A stretch of 50,886 bases of DNA, from the NCBI GenBank assembly GCA_015065875.1, contig SVPK01000002.1:1-50886 (forward strand), in the 5' to 3' direction. Made by a program: the position numbers and the translations under genes. The notes under the pieces were generated by a model. The model searched no databases. It was not told the origin of the DNA and saw nothing but the letters and a program-made list of their open reading frames with translations. This document shows positions 10,174 through 20,070 of this stretch, in pieces (the first letter of the stretch is position 1; the number at the start of each line of letters is the position of its first letter). Source of the DNA: Oscillospiraceae bacterium (GTDB lineage: Bacteria > Bacillota > Clostridia > Oscillospirales > Acutalibacteraceae).

Positions 10174-11394
10174 ATGCAAATCTATGAAGAACTTGTTGCC
10201 CGCGGACTTATCGCGCAGGTAACCGATGAACAGGAAATAAGAGAACTTATCAATAACGGTAAGGCTACCTTCTATATTGGCTTCGACCCAACCGCCGATA
10301 GCCTTCATGTTGGTCATTTTATGGCTCTTTGCCTTATGAAGCGCCTTCAGATGGCGGGTAATAAACCCGTTGTTTTGGTTGGTGGAGGAACCGGATACAT
10401 TGGTGACCCCTCCGGCAGAACCGATATGCGTTCTATGATGACGCCTGAAACGATACAGCATAACTGTGATTGCTTTAAAAAGCAGATGGAGCGCTTTATT
10501 GAGTTTGGCGATGGCAAGGCTATTATGGTTAATAATGCCGATTGGCTCTTAAAACTCAATTATGTTGACCTTTTACGTGATGTTGGTGCCTGCTTCTCGG
10601 TTAATAATATGCTTCGTGCAGAATGCTATAAGCAGAGAATGGAAAAGGGTCTTAGCTTCCTTGAATTCAACTATATGATAATGCAGAGCTATGACTTCTA
10701 TCATCTCTTTAAGGAATATGGCTGCAATATGCAGTTTGGCGGCGATGACCAGTGGTCTAATATGTTAGGCGGAACCGAGCTCATACGTAAAAAGCTTGGC
10801 AAGGATGCCTATGCCATGACCATAACCCTTCTTATGAACTCCGAGGGCAAAAAGATGGGTAAAACCGCTTCGGGCGCTGTTTGGCTTGATGCTAATAAGA
10901 CTACTCCTTACGAGTTTTATCAGTATTGGCGAAACGTTGGCGATAAGGACGTTTTAAAATGCATCCGTATGTTAACCTTTATTCCCGTTGAGGAAATCGA
11001 TAAGATGGATGCTTGGGAAGGTAGCCAGCTTAACGATGCTAAAGAAATTCTCGCTTTCGAGCTTACAAAGCTTGTTCATGGTGAGGAAGAGGCTCAGAAA
11101 GCGCAAGACGCTTCTCGCGCAATTTTTGGTGGTGCAGGTGTTAGCGAAAATATGCCCTCTACAACCGTTGATGACTCTATTTTCCAGGATGGAACCGTTG
11201 GTATACTCGACCTTATGCAGGCCTGCGGTTTAATCGCTTCAAAGGGCGAGGGAAGACGACTTGTTCAGCAGGGCGGTGTTTCGGTTAACGACCAAAAGGT
11301 AACCGACCCCAATACAAGATTTACACCCGATGAGGTTAAGGCTGAGCTTATAATCAAAAAGGGTAAAAAGGTTTTCCATAAGGTTAATATGTAA
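10174..11394 (+). CDS. tyrS: Tyrosyl-tRNA synthetase
   Basis: FDPTADSLHVGH, KMGKT (KMSKS-like), C-terminal S4 domain. Confidence 0.97.
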   Translation: MQIYEELVARGLIAQVTDEQEIRELINNGKATFYIGFDPTADSLHVGHFMALCLMKRLQMAGNKPVVLVGGGTGYIGDPSGRTDMRSMMTPETIQHNCDCFKKQMERFIEFGDGKAIMVNNADWLLKLNYVDLLRDVGACFSVNNMLRAECYKQRMEKGLSFLEFNYMIMQSYDFYHLFKEYGCNMQFGGDDQWSNMLGGTELIRKKLGKDAYAMTITLLMNSEGKKMGKTASGAVWLDANKTTPYEFYQYWRNVGDKDVLKCIRMLTFIPVEEIDKMDAWEGSQLNDAKEILAFELTKLVHGEEEAQKAQDASRAIFGGAGVSENMPSTTVDDSIFQDGTVGILDLMQACGLIASKGEGRRLVQQGGVSVNDQKVTDPNTRFTPDEVKAELIIKKGKKVFHKVNM

Positions 11395-11397
11395 TTT

Positions 11398-11426
11398 AAA
11401 AAGGCTGTCAAACGACAGCCTTTTTT
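11398..11426. terminator. Terminator (tyrS / gerQ convergent)
   Basis: aaaaaggctgtc-aaac-gacagccttttt. Confidence 0.85.
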
Positions 11427-11895
11427 ATCTTGTATAAAGTCTTTCAAGATTAACATCATAAATAATGGTTATAAATTTTATTGAATAAAGGTCGCAAAGC
11501 ATTGTCGTTGAGGGTTCAAGCATTTTCAAAATTATATAGCTTGCTCCAACATCTAAAAGTTGACCAACCTTTTCCTCTAATATGTTGCCGATTAGAAATT
11601 CAATTCTCATCCAGCGGCCGATTTGATGTCTAAGATACGCGGGAATATATGCAGTATTGGTCATGGTTTCGGGCATGCTCTCTTCGGCCGAATAAATGCT
11701 TATTGCTTGCGGTGTTCCCGTTCTGACTTCAACCGAGGGGAGCATTGCGGTCTGTGACATATTCTGCATTTGTCCATTCCATCCGCTTTGCATAGTTCCG
11801 CTCATTCCATAGAGCGAGTTGCCCGAATCACCGAAGCCGTTATTCCAATCGGAATTATTACCATTATTCATATTGCCATAGTTTCTGTTACTCAA
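11425..11895 (-). CDS. gerQ: Spore coat protein GerQ
   Basis: SYIENILRLNKGK-type region: MRIEFLIGNILEEKVGQLLDVGASYIILKMLEPSTTMLCDLYSIKFITI; immediately follows cwlJ; TTG start inferred. Confidence 0.85.
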   Translation of the reverse strand: MSNRNYGNMNNGNNSDWNNGFGDSGNSLYGMSGTMQSGWNGQMQNMSQTAMLPSVEVRTGTPQAISIYSAEESMPETMTNTAYIPAYLRHQIGRWMRIEFLIGNILEEKVGQLLDVGASYIILKMLEPSTTMLCDLYSIKFITIIYDVNLERLYTR

Positions 11896-11906
11896 AAAAT
11901 CACCCT

Positions 11907-12347
11907 TTATGTGTCGTAATATGCAGGTGTTGGTCGATAAAAGCAATGATTGTTTATCCTGATATGAAAGGTTCCGGAATTACCCGGAAAAGCAGAACGG
12001 CAATTGCCCGAAAAGGGATTATAAAACCATAAGCAATCGCCAACGGGGTTAAATATATTGCCCGCCAATGCCCAATCCGCAATATCATAGTTTATCGGCT
12101 CGGGCGACATATTATAAATATTTTGTGAGTTGCTTTGTCCGTTTTTAACCGTCATAGCACAATCAAATTGACCCGGCTGCATAACAATTCTCTGAAGGCT
12201 GCCGTTGCCCGTTCGAAGATATTCTCCGCCGCTCGCTCTAACACGGTTCATTATAACGGTTGCAACCGCCTTCATACCGTCTTCTCCTTCTCCACCTGCT
12301 TCGCATTGAACCATTCGCGCAAGCAGTTCGCGGTCGTTAAAGGACAT
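11907..12347 (-). CDS. cwlJ: Cell wall hydrolase CwlJ/SleB-type (spore germination)
   Basis: ELLARMVQCEAGGEGEDGMKAVATVIMNRV...NPFSGNCRSAFPGNSGTFHIRINNHCFY; ATG at 12347 preferred over the ORF-track start. Confidence 0.85.
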   Translation of the reverse strand: MSFNDRELLARMVQCEAGGEGEDGMKAVATVIMNRVRASGGEYLRTGNGSLQRIVMQPGQFDCAMTVKNGQSNSQNIYNMSPEPINYDIADWALAGNIFNPVGDCLWFYNPFSGNCRSAFPGNSGTFHIRINNHCFYRPTPAYYDT

Positions 12348-12430
12348 TCGATCACCAACCTTCAAAATCATTATATGCTGCCTGTACATTTATTGATAAA
12401 AATGGGCATAGTAATGGGGGAGGCTTGATT

Positions 12431-12637
12431 ATGAAGGATAAAAAGAAAAAGGAACTTGATGTTGTTAAAGAGATATCGGCCGATGCCGTTATGTCGCAAC
12501 CGCGGGATTGCTTTGAGCTAATAAACAAATACGGAACCTATGAAATTCAACCCACAAGCGATTCGGACCAGGATTTCCCGAAAATTGCTCAAGGATTACC
12601 CAAAGCCAAAAACAGAAAAGTTCTTGATAATGATTAA
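12431..12637 (+). CDS. Small conserved-looking hypothetical protein (68 aa)
   Basis: Good SD (gggggaggcttgatt) and terminator; no recognisable domain. Confidence 0.6.
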   Translation: MKDKKKKELDVVKEISADAVMSQPRDCFELINKYGTYEIQPTSDSDQDFPKIAQGLPKAKNRKVLDND

Positions 12638-12673
12638 AAAAGAACCGACCATACTTTTATGGTCGGTTCTTTA
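12637..12673. terminator. Bidirectional terminator
   Basis: aaagaaccgaccata-cttt-tatggtcggttcttt. Confidence 0.85.
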
Positions 12674-12677
12674 AAAT

Positions 12678-13433
12678 TTACATATCAAGCATCATCTGCA
12701 TATCATACATACCTGCAGGTTTTCCTGCAAGGAATGCTGCGGCCTTAACCGCACCTGTCGCAAATAAAGCCTTGGATTGAGCGGTATGAGAAAGGGTAAT
12801 AACCTCGTCGTTGCCCGCAAAAATAACATCATGCTCGCCAACGATTGTTCCGCCGCGAACAGAATGCATTCCAATTTCGCTTTTTTTGCGTTTCTCACGC
12901 TTTATATGGCGGTCATACTCATATTCCTTTTTATCCTCAAAAACTGAATTAACGGCATTTGCAAGCATAATAGCGGTTCCACTCGGTGCATCAATCTTTT
13001 GATTATGATGCTTTTCGATAATCTCAATATCAAAATCATCGCCCAAAATTTTAGCGGCAGATTTAGCGAGCAACACCAAAACATTAACACCTAGCGACAT
13101 ATTAAAGGTAAAGAATATCGGAATATTTTTCGAAGCGGCCTTTATCTCTTCAATTTGCTCTGCAGTATATCCTGTTGTTGCGATAACTGCGGGAACATTA
13201 TTTTTTTGTGCAAATGCGAGTAAATCCGTGAGGTTTGAGGGGTCGGAAAAATCGATAATTACATCGGGTGTTTCCAAGACCTCGGAAAAATTTGTATAGG
13301 TAGGGAAGGAAGCAGTCATATCGCGGCACATATCAACACCCGAAATAACCTGCATATCCTCTTTTCCTGCGATAACACCTGCAACGGTAACACACATTTT
13401 ACCGAAGCAACCGCTTAATAAAACGTTTATCAT
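12678..13433 (-). CDS. dapB: 4-hydroxy-tetrahydrodipicolinate reductase
   Basis: NVLLSGCFGKMC, EIIEKHHNQKIDAPSGTA, SVRGGTIVGEHDVIF. Confidence 0.96.
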   Translation of the reverse strand: MINVLLSGCFGKMCVTVAGVIAGKEDMQVISGVDMCRDMTASFPTYTNFSEVLETPDVIIDFSDPSNLTDLLAFAQKNNVPAVIATTGYTAEQIEEIKAASKNIPIFFTFNMSLGVNVLVLLAKSAAKILGDDFDIEIIEKHHNQKIDAPSGTAIMLANAVNSVFEDKKEYEYDRHIKREKRKKSEIGMHSVRGGTIVGEHDVIFAGNDEVITLSHTAQSKALFATGAVKAAAFLAGKPAGMYDMQMMLDM

Positions 13434-13451
13434 AAATTCTCACTTCCGGTT

Positions 13452-14333
13452 TTATAAAACTCTTTTCAACTCCAATGAAAGCTTGGCCCTCAAGTTTTCA
13501 CTCATAGGGTATAACGGCATACGAACGGGACCAACATTCATACCCAAAATATTCATAGCCGTCTTAACGGGAACGGGATTAACATCACAAAACAGTGCAT
13601 CTATCAGTCTGATCAACTCAACCTGTCGTTTTGCGGCCTCTTTATAATTCCCTCGAAAACAGGAATTACATATATCCGCAATATCCCTTGGCAGGATATT
13701 TGATGCTACGGATATAACTCCCATACCGCCAACAGACAGAGAAGGAACTATTATATCATCGTTGCCGCTATAAAAGTATAGTTCATCGCCGCAAAGGTCA
13801 ATTGCTCTGATAAGAGCGGGAATATCGCCACTAGCTTCCTTGGCCGCAACTATATTTTTATGCCTTGATAATTCGCGATAGGTTTCGGGTTTAATATTAA
13901 CCCCGGTTCTTTGAGGAACATTATAAACTATAATAGGCAGGTCAACGCGGTCTGCAATATAGGTATAATGCGAAATAATACCGTTTTGAGATGTTTTATT
14001 ATAATAGGGGGTAACGATTAGCAATGCATCTGCGCCCAATTCTTCGGCCTGTTTTGCCAACATTAAAGCACGCATGGTATCATTGCTTCCTGCCCCCGCA
14101 ATAATTGGAACTCTACCGGCCGATTGTTCGCAAACTGCGGCAATATTTTTTGCCTGTTCATCAGCCGATAGGGTAGAGGCCTCGCCCGTTGTTCCGTTAA
14201 CAACTAATGCGTTTATTCCGTTTAAAATCTGATTTTCTGTAACTTCCTTAATTTTAGAAAAATTAATTGAACGGTCGTCGTTCATGGGTGTTACAATCGC
14301 AGTTGCCGCACCCTTGAAAATCAGCTTTTTCAA
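13452..14333 (-). CDS. dapA: 4-hydroxy-tetrahydrodipicolinate synthase
   Basis: GTTGEASTLSADE, IIVYNVPQRTGVNI, AAKEASGD. Confidence 0.96.
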   Translation of the reverse strand: MKKLIFKGAATAIVTPMNDDRSINFSKIKEVTENQILNGINALVVNGTTGEASTLSADEQAKNIAAVCEQSAGRVPIIAGAGSNDTMRALMLAKQAEELGADALLIVTPYYNKTSQNGIISHYTYIADRVDLPIIVYNVPQRTGVNIKPETYRELSRHKNIVAAKEASGDIPALIRAIDLCGDELYFYSGNDDIIVPSLSVGGMGVISVASNILPRDIADICNSCFRGNYKEAAKRQVELIRLIDALFCDVNPVPVKTAMNILGMNVGPVRMPLYPMSENLRAKLSLELKRVL

Positions 14334-14365
14334 ATATATTCACTCCGAGTTAAAAATCGGTTATA

Positions 14366-15445
14366 TTAGTCGATATAACCCTCGGCACAAAGAAGCTCTG
14401 CCAAAAGAACGGCACCGCCCGCAGCTCCGCGAAGTGTATTATGAGAGAGGCAAACAAACTTATAGTCATACTGTGTGTCCTCACGCAGACGACCGATAGA
14501 AACTGCCATACCATTCTCAAGATTGCGGTTAAGCTTGGTCTGCGGCATATTATCTTCTTCAAAGTAGTTTAAGAACTGCTTGGGAGCGCTGGGAAGGCCG
14601 AGAAGCTGGGGCTTACCCTTAAATTCGCGCCATGCCTTAAGAATTTCGCTCTTTTCGGGAGCCTTCTTAAAGGAAACAAAAACTGCTGCCATATGTCCAT
14701 CCGAAACGGGAACGCGTAAGCACTGTGCAGTAAATTTCGGATTGGTTGCATTTACAATCTTATCGCCCTCGATATGACCCCAAATCTTAAGCGGCTCCTG
14801 CTCGGATTTCTCTTCCTCACCCGAAATAAAGGGAATAACGTTATCAACCATTTCAGGCCATCTCTCAAAGGTCTTACCTGCGCCGGAGATTGCCTGGTAA
14901 GTACAAACAAGAACATTCTCTACTCCCATATCAGAAAGCGGGAATATAGCAGGAACATAGCTCTGAAGCGAGCAGTTAGACTTAACAGCAACAAAGCCGC
15001 GCTTGGTTCCGAGGCGCTTGCGTTGTGCCTCAATAATATTTATATGCTCGGCATTGATTTCGGGTATAACCATCGGAACATCGGGAGTAAAACGATGAGC
15101 ACTGTTATTAGAAACAACAGGGCATTCATGCTTTGCATATTCTTCCTCTAAAGCGCGGATTTCATCCTTTTTCATATCAACAGCGCAGAAAACGAAATCA
15201 ACCATAGAAGTAATGGTATCGATATCGGCAACGGCATCATAAACCATCATATCCTTCATCTTCTCGGGCATCGGAACGGTCATTGCCCAACGGTTACCAA
15301 CAGCCTCGCTATAGGTTTTTCCCGCAGAACGAGGACTTGCGGCGAGAGCCTTAACCTCAAACCACGGATGCTCCGCAAGAAGGAGAGCAAAGCGCTGTCC
15401 AACCATACCGGTGGCACCAACGATACCAACATTATACTTTTTCAT
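14366..15445 (-). CDS. asd: Aspartate-semialdehyde dehydrogenase
   Basis: VGIVGATGMVGQRFALLL, SNCSLQSYVPA, upstream of dapA-dapB. Confidence 0.95.
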   Translation of the reverse strand: MKKYNVGIVGATGMVGQRFALLLAEHPWFEVKALAASPRSAGKTYSEAVGNRWAMTVPMPEKMKDMMVYDAVADIDTITSMVDFVFCAVDMKKDEIRALEEEYAKHECPVVSNNSAHRFTPDVPMVIPEINAEHINIIEAQRKRLGTKRGFVAVKSNCSLQSYVPAIFPLSDMGVENVLVCTYQAISGAGKTFERWPEMVDNVIPFISGEEEKSEQEPLKIWGHIEGDKIVNATNPKFTAQCLRVPVSDGHMAAVFVSFKKAPEKSEILKAWREFKGKPQLLGLPSAPKQFLNYFEEDNMPQTKLNRNLENGMAVSIGRLREDTQYDYKFVCLSHNTLRGAAGGAVLLAELLCAEGYID

Positions 15446-15525
15446 ACTGATTCGGTCCTTTCACTGGCAAAAAACAGTTGAATATAATCGTTTTTTGCAA
15501 TATAATAATATTTAAATATCGATTT

Positions 15526-15554
15526 ATTTTATCATTCTATTATTTATTTGTCAA
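15526..15554 (-). promoter_or_regulatory. Sigma-A type promoter for asd-dapA-dapB
   Basis: On - strand TTGACA-N17-TAAAAT (15554..15549 and 15531..15526). Confidence 0.65.
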
Positions 15555-15582
15555 ACAATTATAGGCGGAGAGATATTTTTTT

Positions 15583-16602
15583 ATGAAAAAAAGCGACTTT
15601 TTCTATGACCTACCCAAGGAACTTATTGCACAAACACCAATTGAACCGCGCAATTCCTCGCGTCTTTTAGTTTTAAATCGTGAGAATGGCGCAGTTAATC
15701 ATACCGTTTTTTCGGATTTGGAAAACTATTTAAAAGCAGGTGACTGCTTGATTTTAAACGATACCCGCGTTTTACCCGCCCGAATTTTCGGAGAGCGAGT
15801 TGATACAGGCGCCGTCGTTGAATTTGTTTTGCTAAAAAGACTTTCGGATGACCGATGGGAAACAATTGCCGGCCCCGGAAAAAAGGCAAAGGCAGGCCAT
15901 AAATTTACATTTGGTGATAAGCTTTCTGCCGAGGTAATCGAGGTTCTCGAAAACGGCAACAGAATCATCGATTTTTCTTATAATGGCGAATTTTATGCTA
16001 TACTCGACGAGGTGGGCAATATGCCTCTTCCGCCTTATATTACTGAAAAATTGGATGATAAGGAACGTTATCAAACTGTTTATTCAAAAGAGCTCGGCTC
16101 CGCTGCCGCGCCAACCGCGGGTCTTCATTTTACCGAAGAAATGCTCGATAATTTACGCAAAAAAGGTGTTAATATCGGTTTTGTAACCCTCCATGTTGGT
16201 CTGGGAACCTTTAGGCCGGTTAAGGTTGATGATATTAAAGACCATGTTATGCATTCAGAGCACTACCATGTTCCGAAAATTACCGCCGACCTTATTAATA
16301 AAACAAAGGCCGAGGGCGGACGTGTTATATGCGTTGGAACAACAAGCTGCAGAACACTTGAAAGTGCCTATAATGATGGTAAAATTGAGGAATGCAGCGG
16401 TGATACATCGATTTTCATTTTCCCCGGATATAAATTCAAATGTATGGATGCGCTGATTACCAATTTCCATCTGCCCGAAAGCACGCTGATTATGCTCGTT
16501 TCTGCCTTTGCGGGCTATGACAATACAATGAATGCTTATAATACCGCCGTTGCGGAAAAATATAGATTTTTCTCTTTTGGCGATGCAATGTTTATAGAAT
16601 AG
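15583..16602 (+). CDS. queA: S-adenosylmethionine:tRNA ribosyltransferase-isomerase QueA
   Basis: [58 protein letters not shown]. Confidence 0.97.
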   Translation: MKKSDFFYDLPKELIAQTPIEPRNSSRLLVLNRENGAVNHTVFSDLENYLKAGDCLILNDTRVLPARIFGERVDTGAVVEFVLLKRLSDDRWETIAGPGKKAKAGHKFTFGDKLSAEVIEVLENGNRIIDFSYNGEFYAILDEVGNMPLPPYITEKLDDKERYQTVYSKELGSAAAPTAGLHFTEEMLDNLRKKGVNIGFVTLHVGLGTFRPVKVDDIKDHVMHSEHYHVPKITADLINKTKAEGGRVICVGTTSCRTLESAYNDGKIEECSGDTSIFIFPGYKFKCMDALITNFHLPESTLIMLVSAFAGYDNTMNAYNTAVAEKYRFFSFGDAMFIE

Positions 16603-16609
16603 TTATTGA

Positions 16610-17749
<1,140 letters not shown>

Positions 17750-17824
17750 AAATAAAATTGTTCTTGAAATATTAATGTTTTACAGTTATAATGGTCATAG
17801 TTAATTTTTGGAGGTAAAAAAATT

Positions 17825-18223
17825 ATGGGTAACGGAACAATGAGTTCAGTAATAGCTTCTGCTGTTGATACAGCTTCGGAGGTAGTTTCCGGTGCAGGCG
17901 CAGGTTCGTCCAGTTCTGTAGCACCGCAAAGCGCCGCAGGTAGCATTTGGGTTATGGTAGCTTATGTTGCTATCCTTGGTCTTGCAATGTATTTCCTTCT
18001 TATCAGACCTAATAAGAAAAAGAAAAAGCAGGAACAGGCTCTTCGCGATGGACTTCAGGTTGGCGATGAGATTATAACCATCGGTGGTTTCTATGGACGT
18101 ATAATGTCGATCAAGGATGATAGCATCGTTATCGAATCCTTGGGTGACCGTTCCAAGCAGCGCATTGCTAAATGGGCAATTCAGCAGAATCTAACCATTC
18201 ATGATGAAGCACCTAAAAAGTAA
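17825..18223 (+). CDS. yajC: Preprotein translocase subunit YajC
   Basis: Single TM then YFLLIRPNKKKKKQEQALRDGLQVGDEIITIGGFYGRI. Confidence 0.93.
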   Translation: MGNGTMSSVIASAVDTASEVVSGAGAGSSSSVAPQSAAGSIWVMVAYVAILGLAMYFLLIRPNKKKKKQEQALRDGLQVGDEIITIGGFYGRIMSIKDDSIVIESLGDRSKQRIAKWAIQQNLTIHDEAPKK

Positions 18224-18239
18224 ATAAGAATATTTTTTA

Positions 18240-18278
18240 CCCCTCTCGAATAGGAATTATTCGGGAGGGGATTTTTTT
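18240..18278 (+). terminator. Terminator-like hairpin whose 3' arm is the SD of the next gene
   Basis: CCCCTCTCGAATA-ggaat-TATTCGGGAGGGG then a TTTTTTT(G). Confidence 0.7.
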
Positions 18279-18669
18279 GAAACTATTCGGAGAAAAAGAA
18301 AAAAATATAAAAAATTTAATTATAAGTTTCCTTTCCTCTGTGGCAATAATATTAGTAAGCCTTTTTATATTAGCGATGATTATGCATTTTTTTGAAATTG
18401 AAAAGAAATATGCTTCTTCGCTATCAGGAGTAGCGCTTGGAATCGGTTGCTTTTTTGGCGGTCTCATCTATTCAAAATTATGTGGTCAAAAAGGCTTACT
18501 TTGCGGCTTATTTGTTTCGGGGATTCTATTTTTATTTATAACTGTTATATCGCTAATTCTGGGAGCAAAACTCGGTGTTGCTACCGCAATACATTGCCTT
18601 ATTATGCTGCTATCGGGTGCAATAGGCGGTGTTTTAGGAGTAAACATGGGTAAAAAAATCAAAATTTAA
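18277..18669 (+). CDS. TIGR04086-type small membrane protein (yajC-adjacent)
   Basis: Four predicted TM segments; position after yajC; TTG start inside the T-tract. Confidence 0.65.
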   Translation: MKLFGEKEKNIKNLIISFLSSVAIILVSLFILAMIMHFFEIEKKYASSLSGVALGIGCFFGGLIYSKLCGQKGLLCGLFVSGILFLFITVISLILGAKLGVATAIHCLIMLLSGAIGGVLGVNMGKKIKI

Positions 18670-18736
18670 TTAACAAAAAATATCGCTAATAATTAATCCC
18701 TCACTGTTAATAATAAAAACAGGGAGGGATATTATT

Positions 18737-18928
18737 ATGAAAAGGTTTTTCTATGCCTTTACCTGCATCGCGCTTGTAGCCTGCTTATTTACAGGCTGCG
18801 GAAAGAAAAAGATTGAGGACGGTGCTTCTGATATCGAGAGCACAGTCAGTGATATTGCAAGCGATGTTGAATCAGGTGTATCGAGCATCGAAAGCGAGAT
18901 AAAGCCTTCGAGCTCAAATGTTCAATAA
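18737..18928 (+). CDS. Small putative lipoprotein
   Basis: MKRFFYAFTCIALVACLFTGCGKKK lipobox followed by Ser/Asp/Glu-rich tail. Confidence 0.65.
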   Translation: MKRFFYAFTCIALVACLFTGCGKKKIEDGASDIESTVSDIASDVESGVSSIESEIKPSSSNVQ

Positions 18929-19245
18929 ATAAAAGCACCACCATTATTAGGGAGTTGCGATTAGGGACGAAATCGGTTTTGAAACCAAATTTTGCCTTAA
19001 TGCTTTGCCTTTCCCCCTTGTAAGACACAAAGTATTACTTCGTGGCAAAGGCTTCGCCATAAAGCAAAATTTTAGGTTACAAAACTGCCCGCACCTAAAA
19101 AAGATAAATTTTTAGTGGAATAAAAGGCAAAACCCCGTGGTAACGCTGGCGCGTACCACGGGGTTTTAACACATTAGACCGCAAAAATTTGCTTTTTTAG
19201 GCGTTTTATCCCTAACCGCAACTCCCTTTGGGGTGGTGCTTTATT
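18929..19245. repeat. Non-coding element with imperfect terminal inverted repeats and several internal stem-loops (MITE-like or structured RNA candidate)
   Basis: Left agcaccaccattattagggagttgcgattaggga; right (revcomp) agcaccaccccaaagggagttgcggttaggga; internal stem aaaaccccgtggta...taccacggggtttt. Confidence 0.6.
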
Positions 19246-19248
19246 TTT

Positions 19249-19983
19249 TTAAACAACAAATCCGCCATTAGGGCTAATAACCTGACCGGTTATAAATTCT
19301 GCATCGCGAGAAGCCAAGAATAGGGAAGTAGAGGCAACCTCTTGGGGCTTACCAATTCTTCCAAGTGGTGTATCATCGGCCAAACCTACCAAAGCCTCAA
19401 CCGATAGGGAAGAGTTCATTCTTGTTCCTATAACACCAGGAGCAACACAGTTAACTCTAATACCGGATGGACCAAGCTCTTTTGCCAATGCCTTGGTAAG
19501 GCCAATAATGCCCGCCTTAACGGCACTGTAATGAACCTCACAAGAAGCGCCGGTCATACCCCAAATAGATGAAGTATTAATAATGCAACCGCTTTTCCTG
19601 TTAACCATCGAGGGAACAACGGCTCTGCAGCAGTTGAAGGTTCCTGTTAGATTGATAGCAATCATTCTTTCCCAATCATTATCGGTTATATCGGTAAATA
19701 ATCTCTGTTGTGCAATTCCGGCATTATTTATCAAAACATCGATTTTACCGTATTTATTAATAATATCATTTACCATTCGATTGGCTTCGTTTGATTTAGA
19801 AACATCCGCCATATATGACATCGCAGAATAACCATTATTCTTAAGCGATTTTTCAAGCAGTATTGCCGATTCAGCAGAGGAGTTATAGTTAATAATAACA
19901 TCATAACCATTTTCGGCGAATAGGATAGCGGTTGCTGCGCCGATTCCTTTTGATGCTCCCGTAATTAAAACTGTATTTGCCAT
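19249..19983 (-). CDS. SDR-family oxidoreductase, resembling EF-P 5-aminopentanone reductase YmfI
   Basis: TGASKGIG, NNAG, YSAVKAG; INTSSIWGMTGASCEVHYS matches the YmfI-type motif SSIWGxTGASCEVxYS. Confidence 0.75.
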   Translation of the reverse strand: MANTVLITGASKGIGAATAILFAENGYDVIINYNSSAESAILLEKSLKNNGYSAMSYMADVSKSNEANRMVNDIINKYGKIDVLINNAGIAQQRLFTDITDNDWERMIAINLTGTFNCCRAVVPSMVNRKSGCIINTSSIWGMTGASCEVHYSAVKAGIIGLTKALAKELGPSGIRVNCVAPGVIGTRMNSSLSVEALVGLADDTPLGRIGKPQEVASTSLFLASRDAEFITGQVISPNGGFVV

Positions 19984-20070
19984 TTCATCACCTCATTAAA
20001 CTATTTTGATTATAACACGTAACTAAAATAAAATAAATATTTTTTTAAAAATTTTATAACCACTACCTAT

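Noticed and set aside
10140-10175. T-box riboswitch upstream of tyrS
   Set aside because: Only 14 nt separate recN and tyrS; no T-box sequence.
15446-15582. Lysine riboswitch upstream of asd-dapA-dapB
   Set aside because: Interval is short and AT-rich with only a 9-bp GCAAAAAAC/GTTTTTTGC stem; no lysine-aptamer architecture.
18223-18928. Possible SCIFF six-cysteine peptide near yajC/TIGR04086
   Set aside because: SCIFF systems are often near this gene pair, so I looked for a short Cys-rich ORF and radical-SAM maturase; none is present here.
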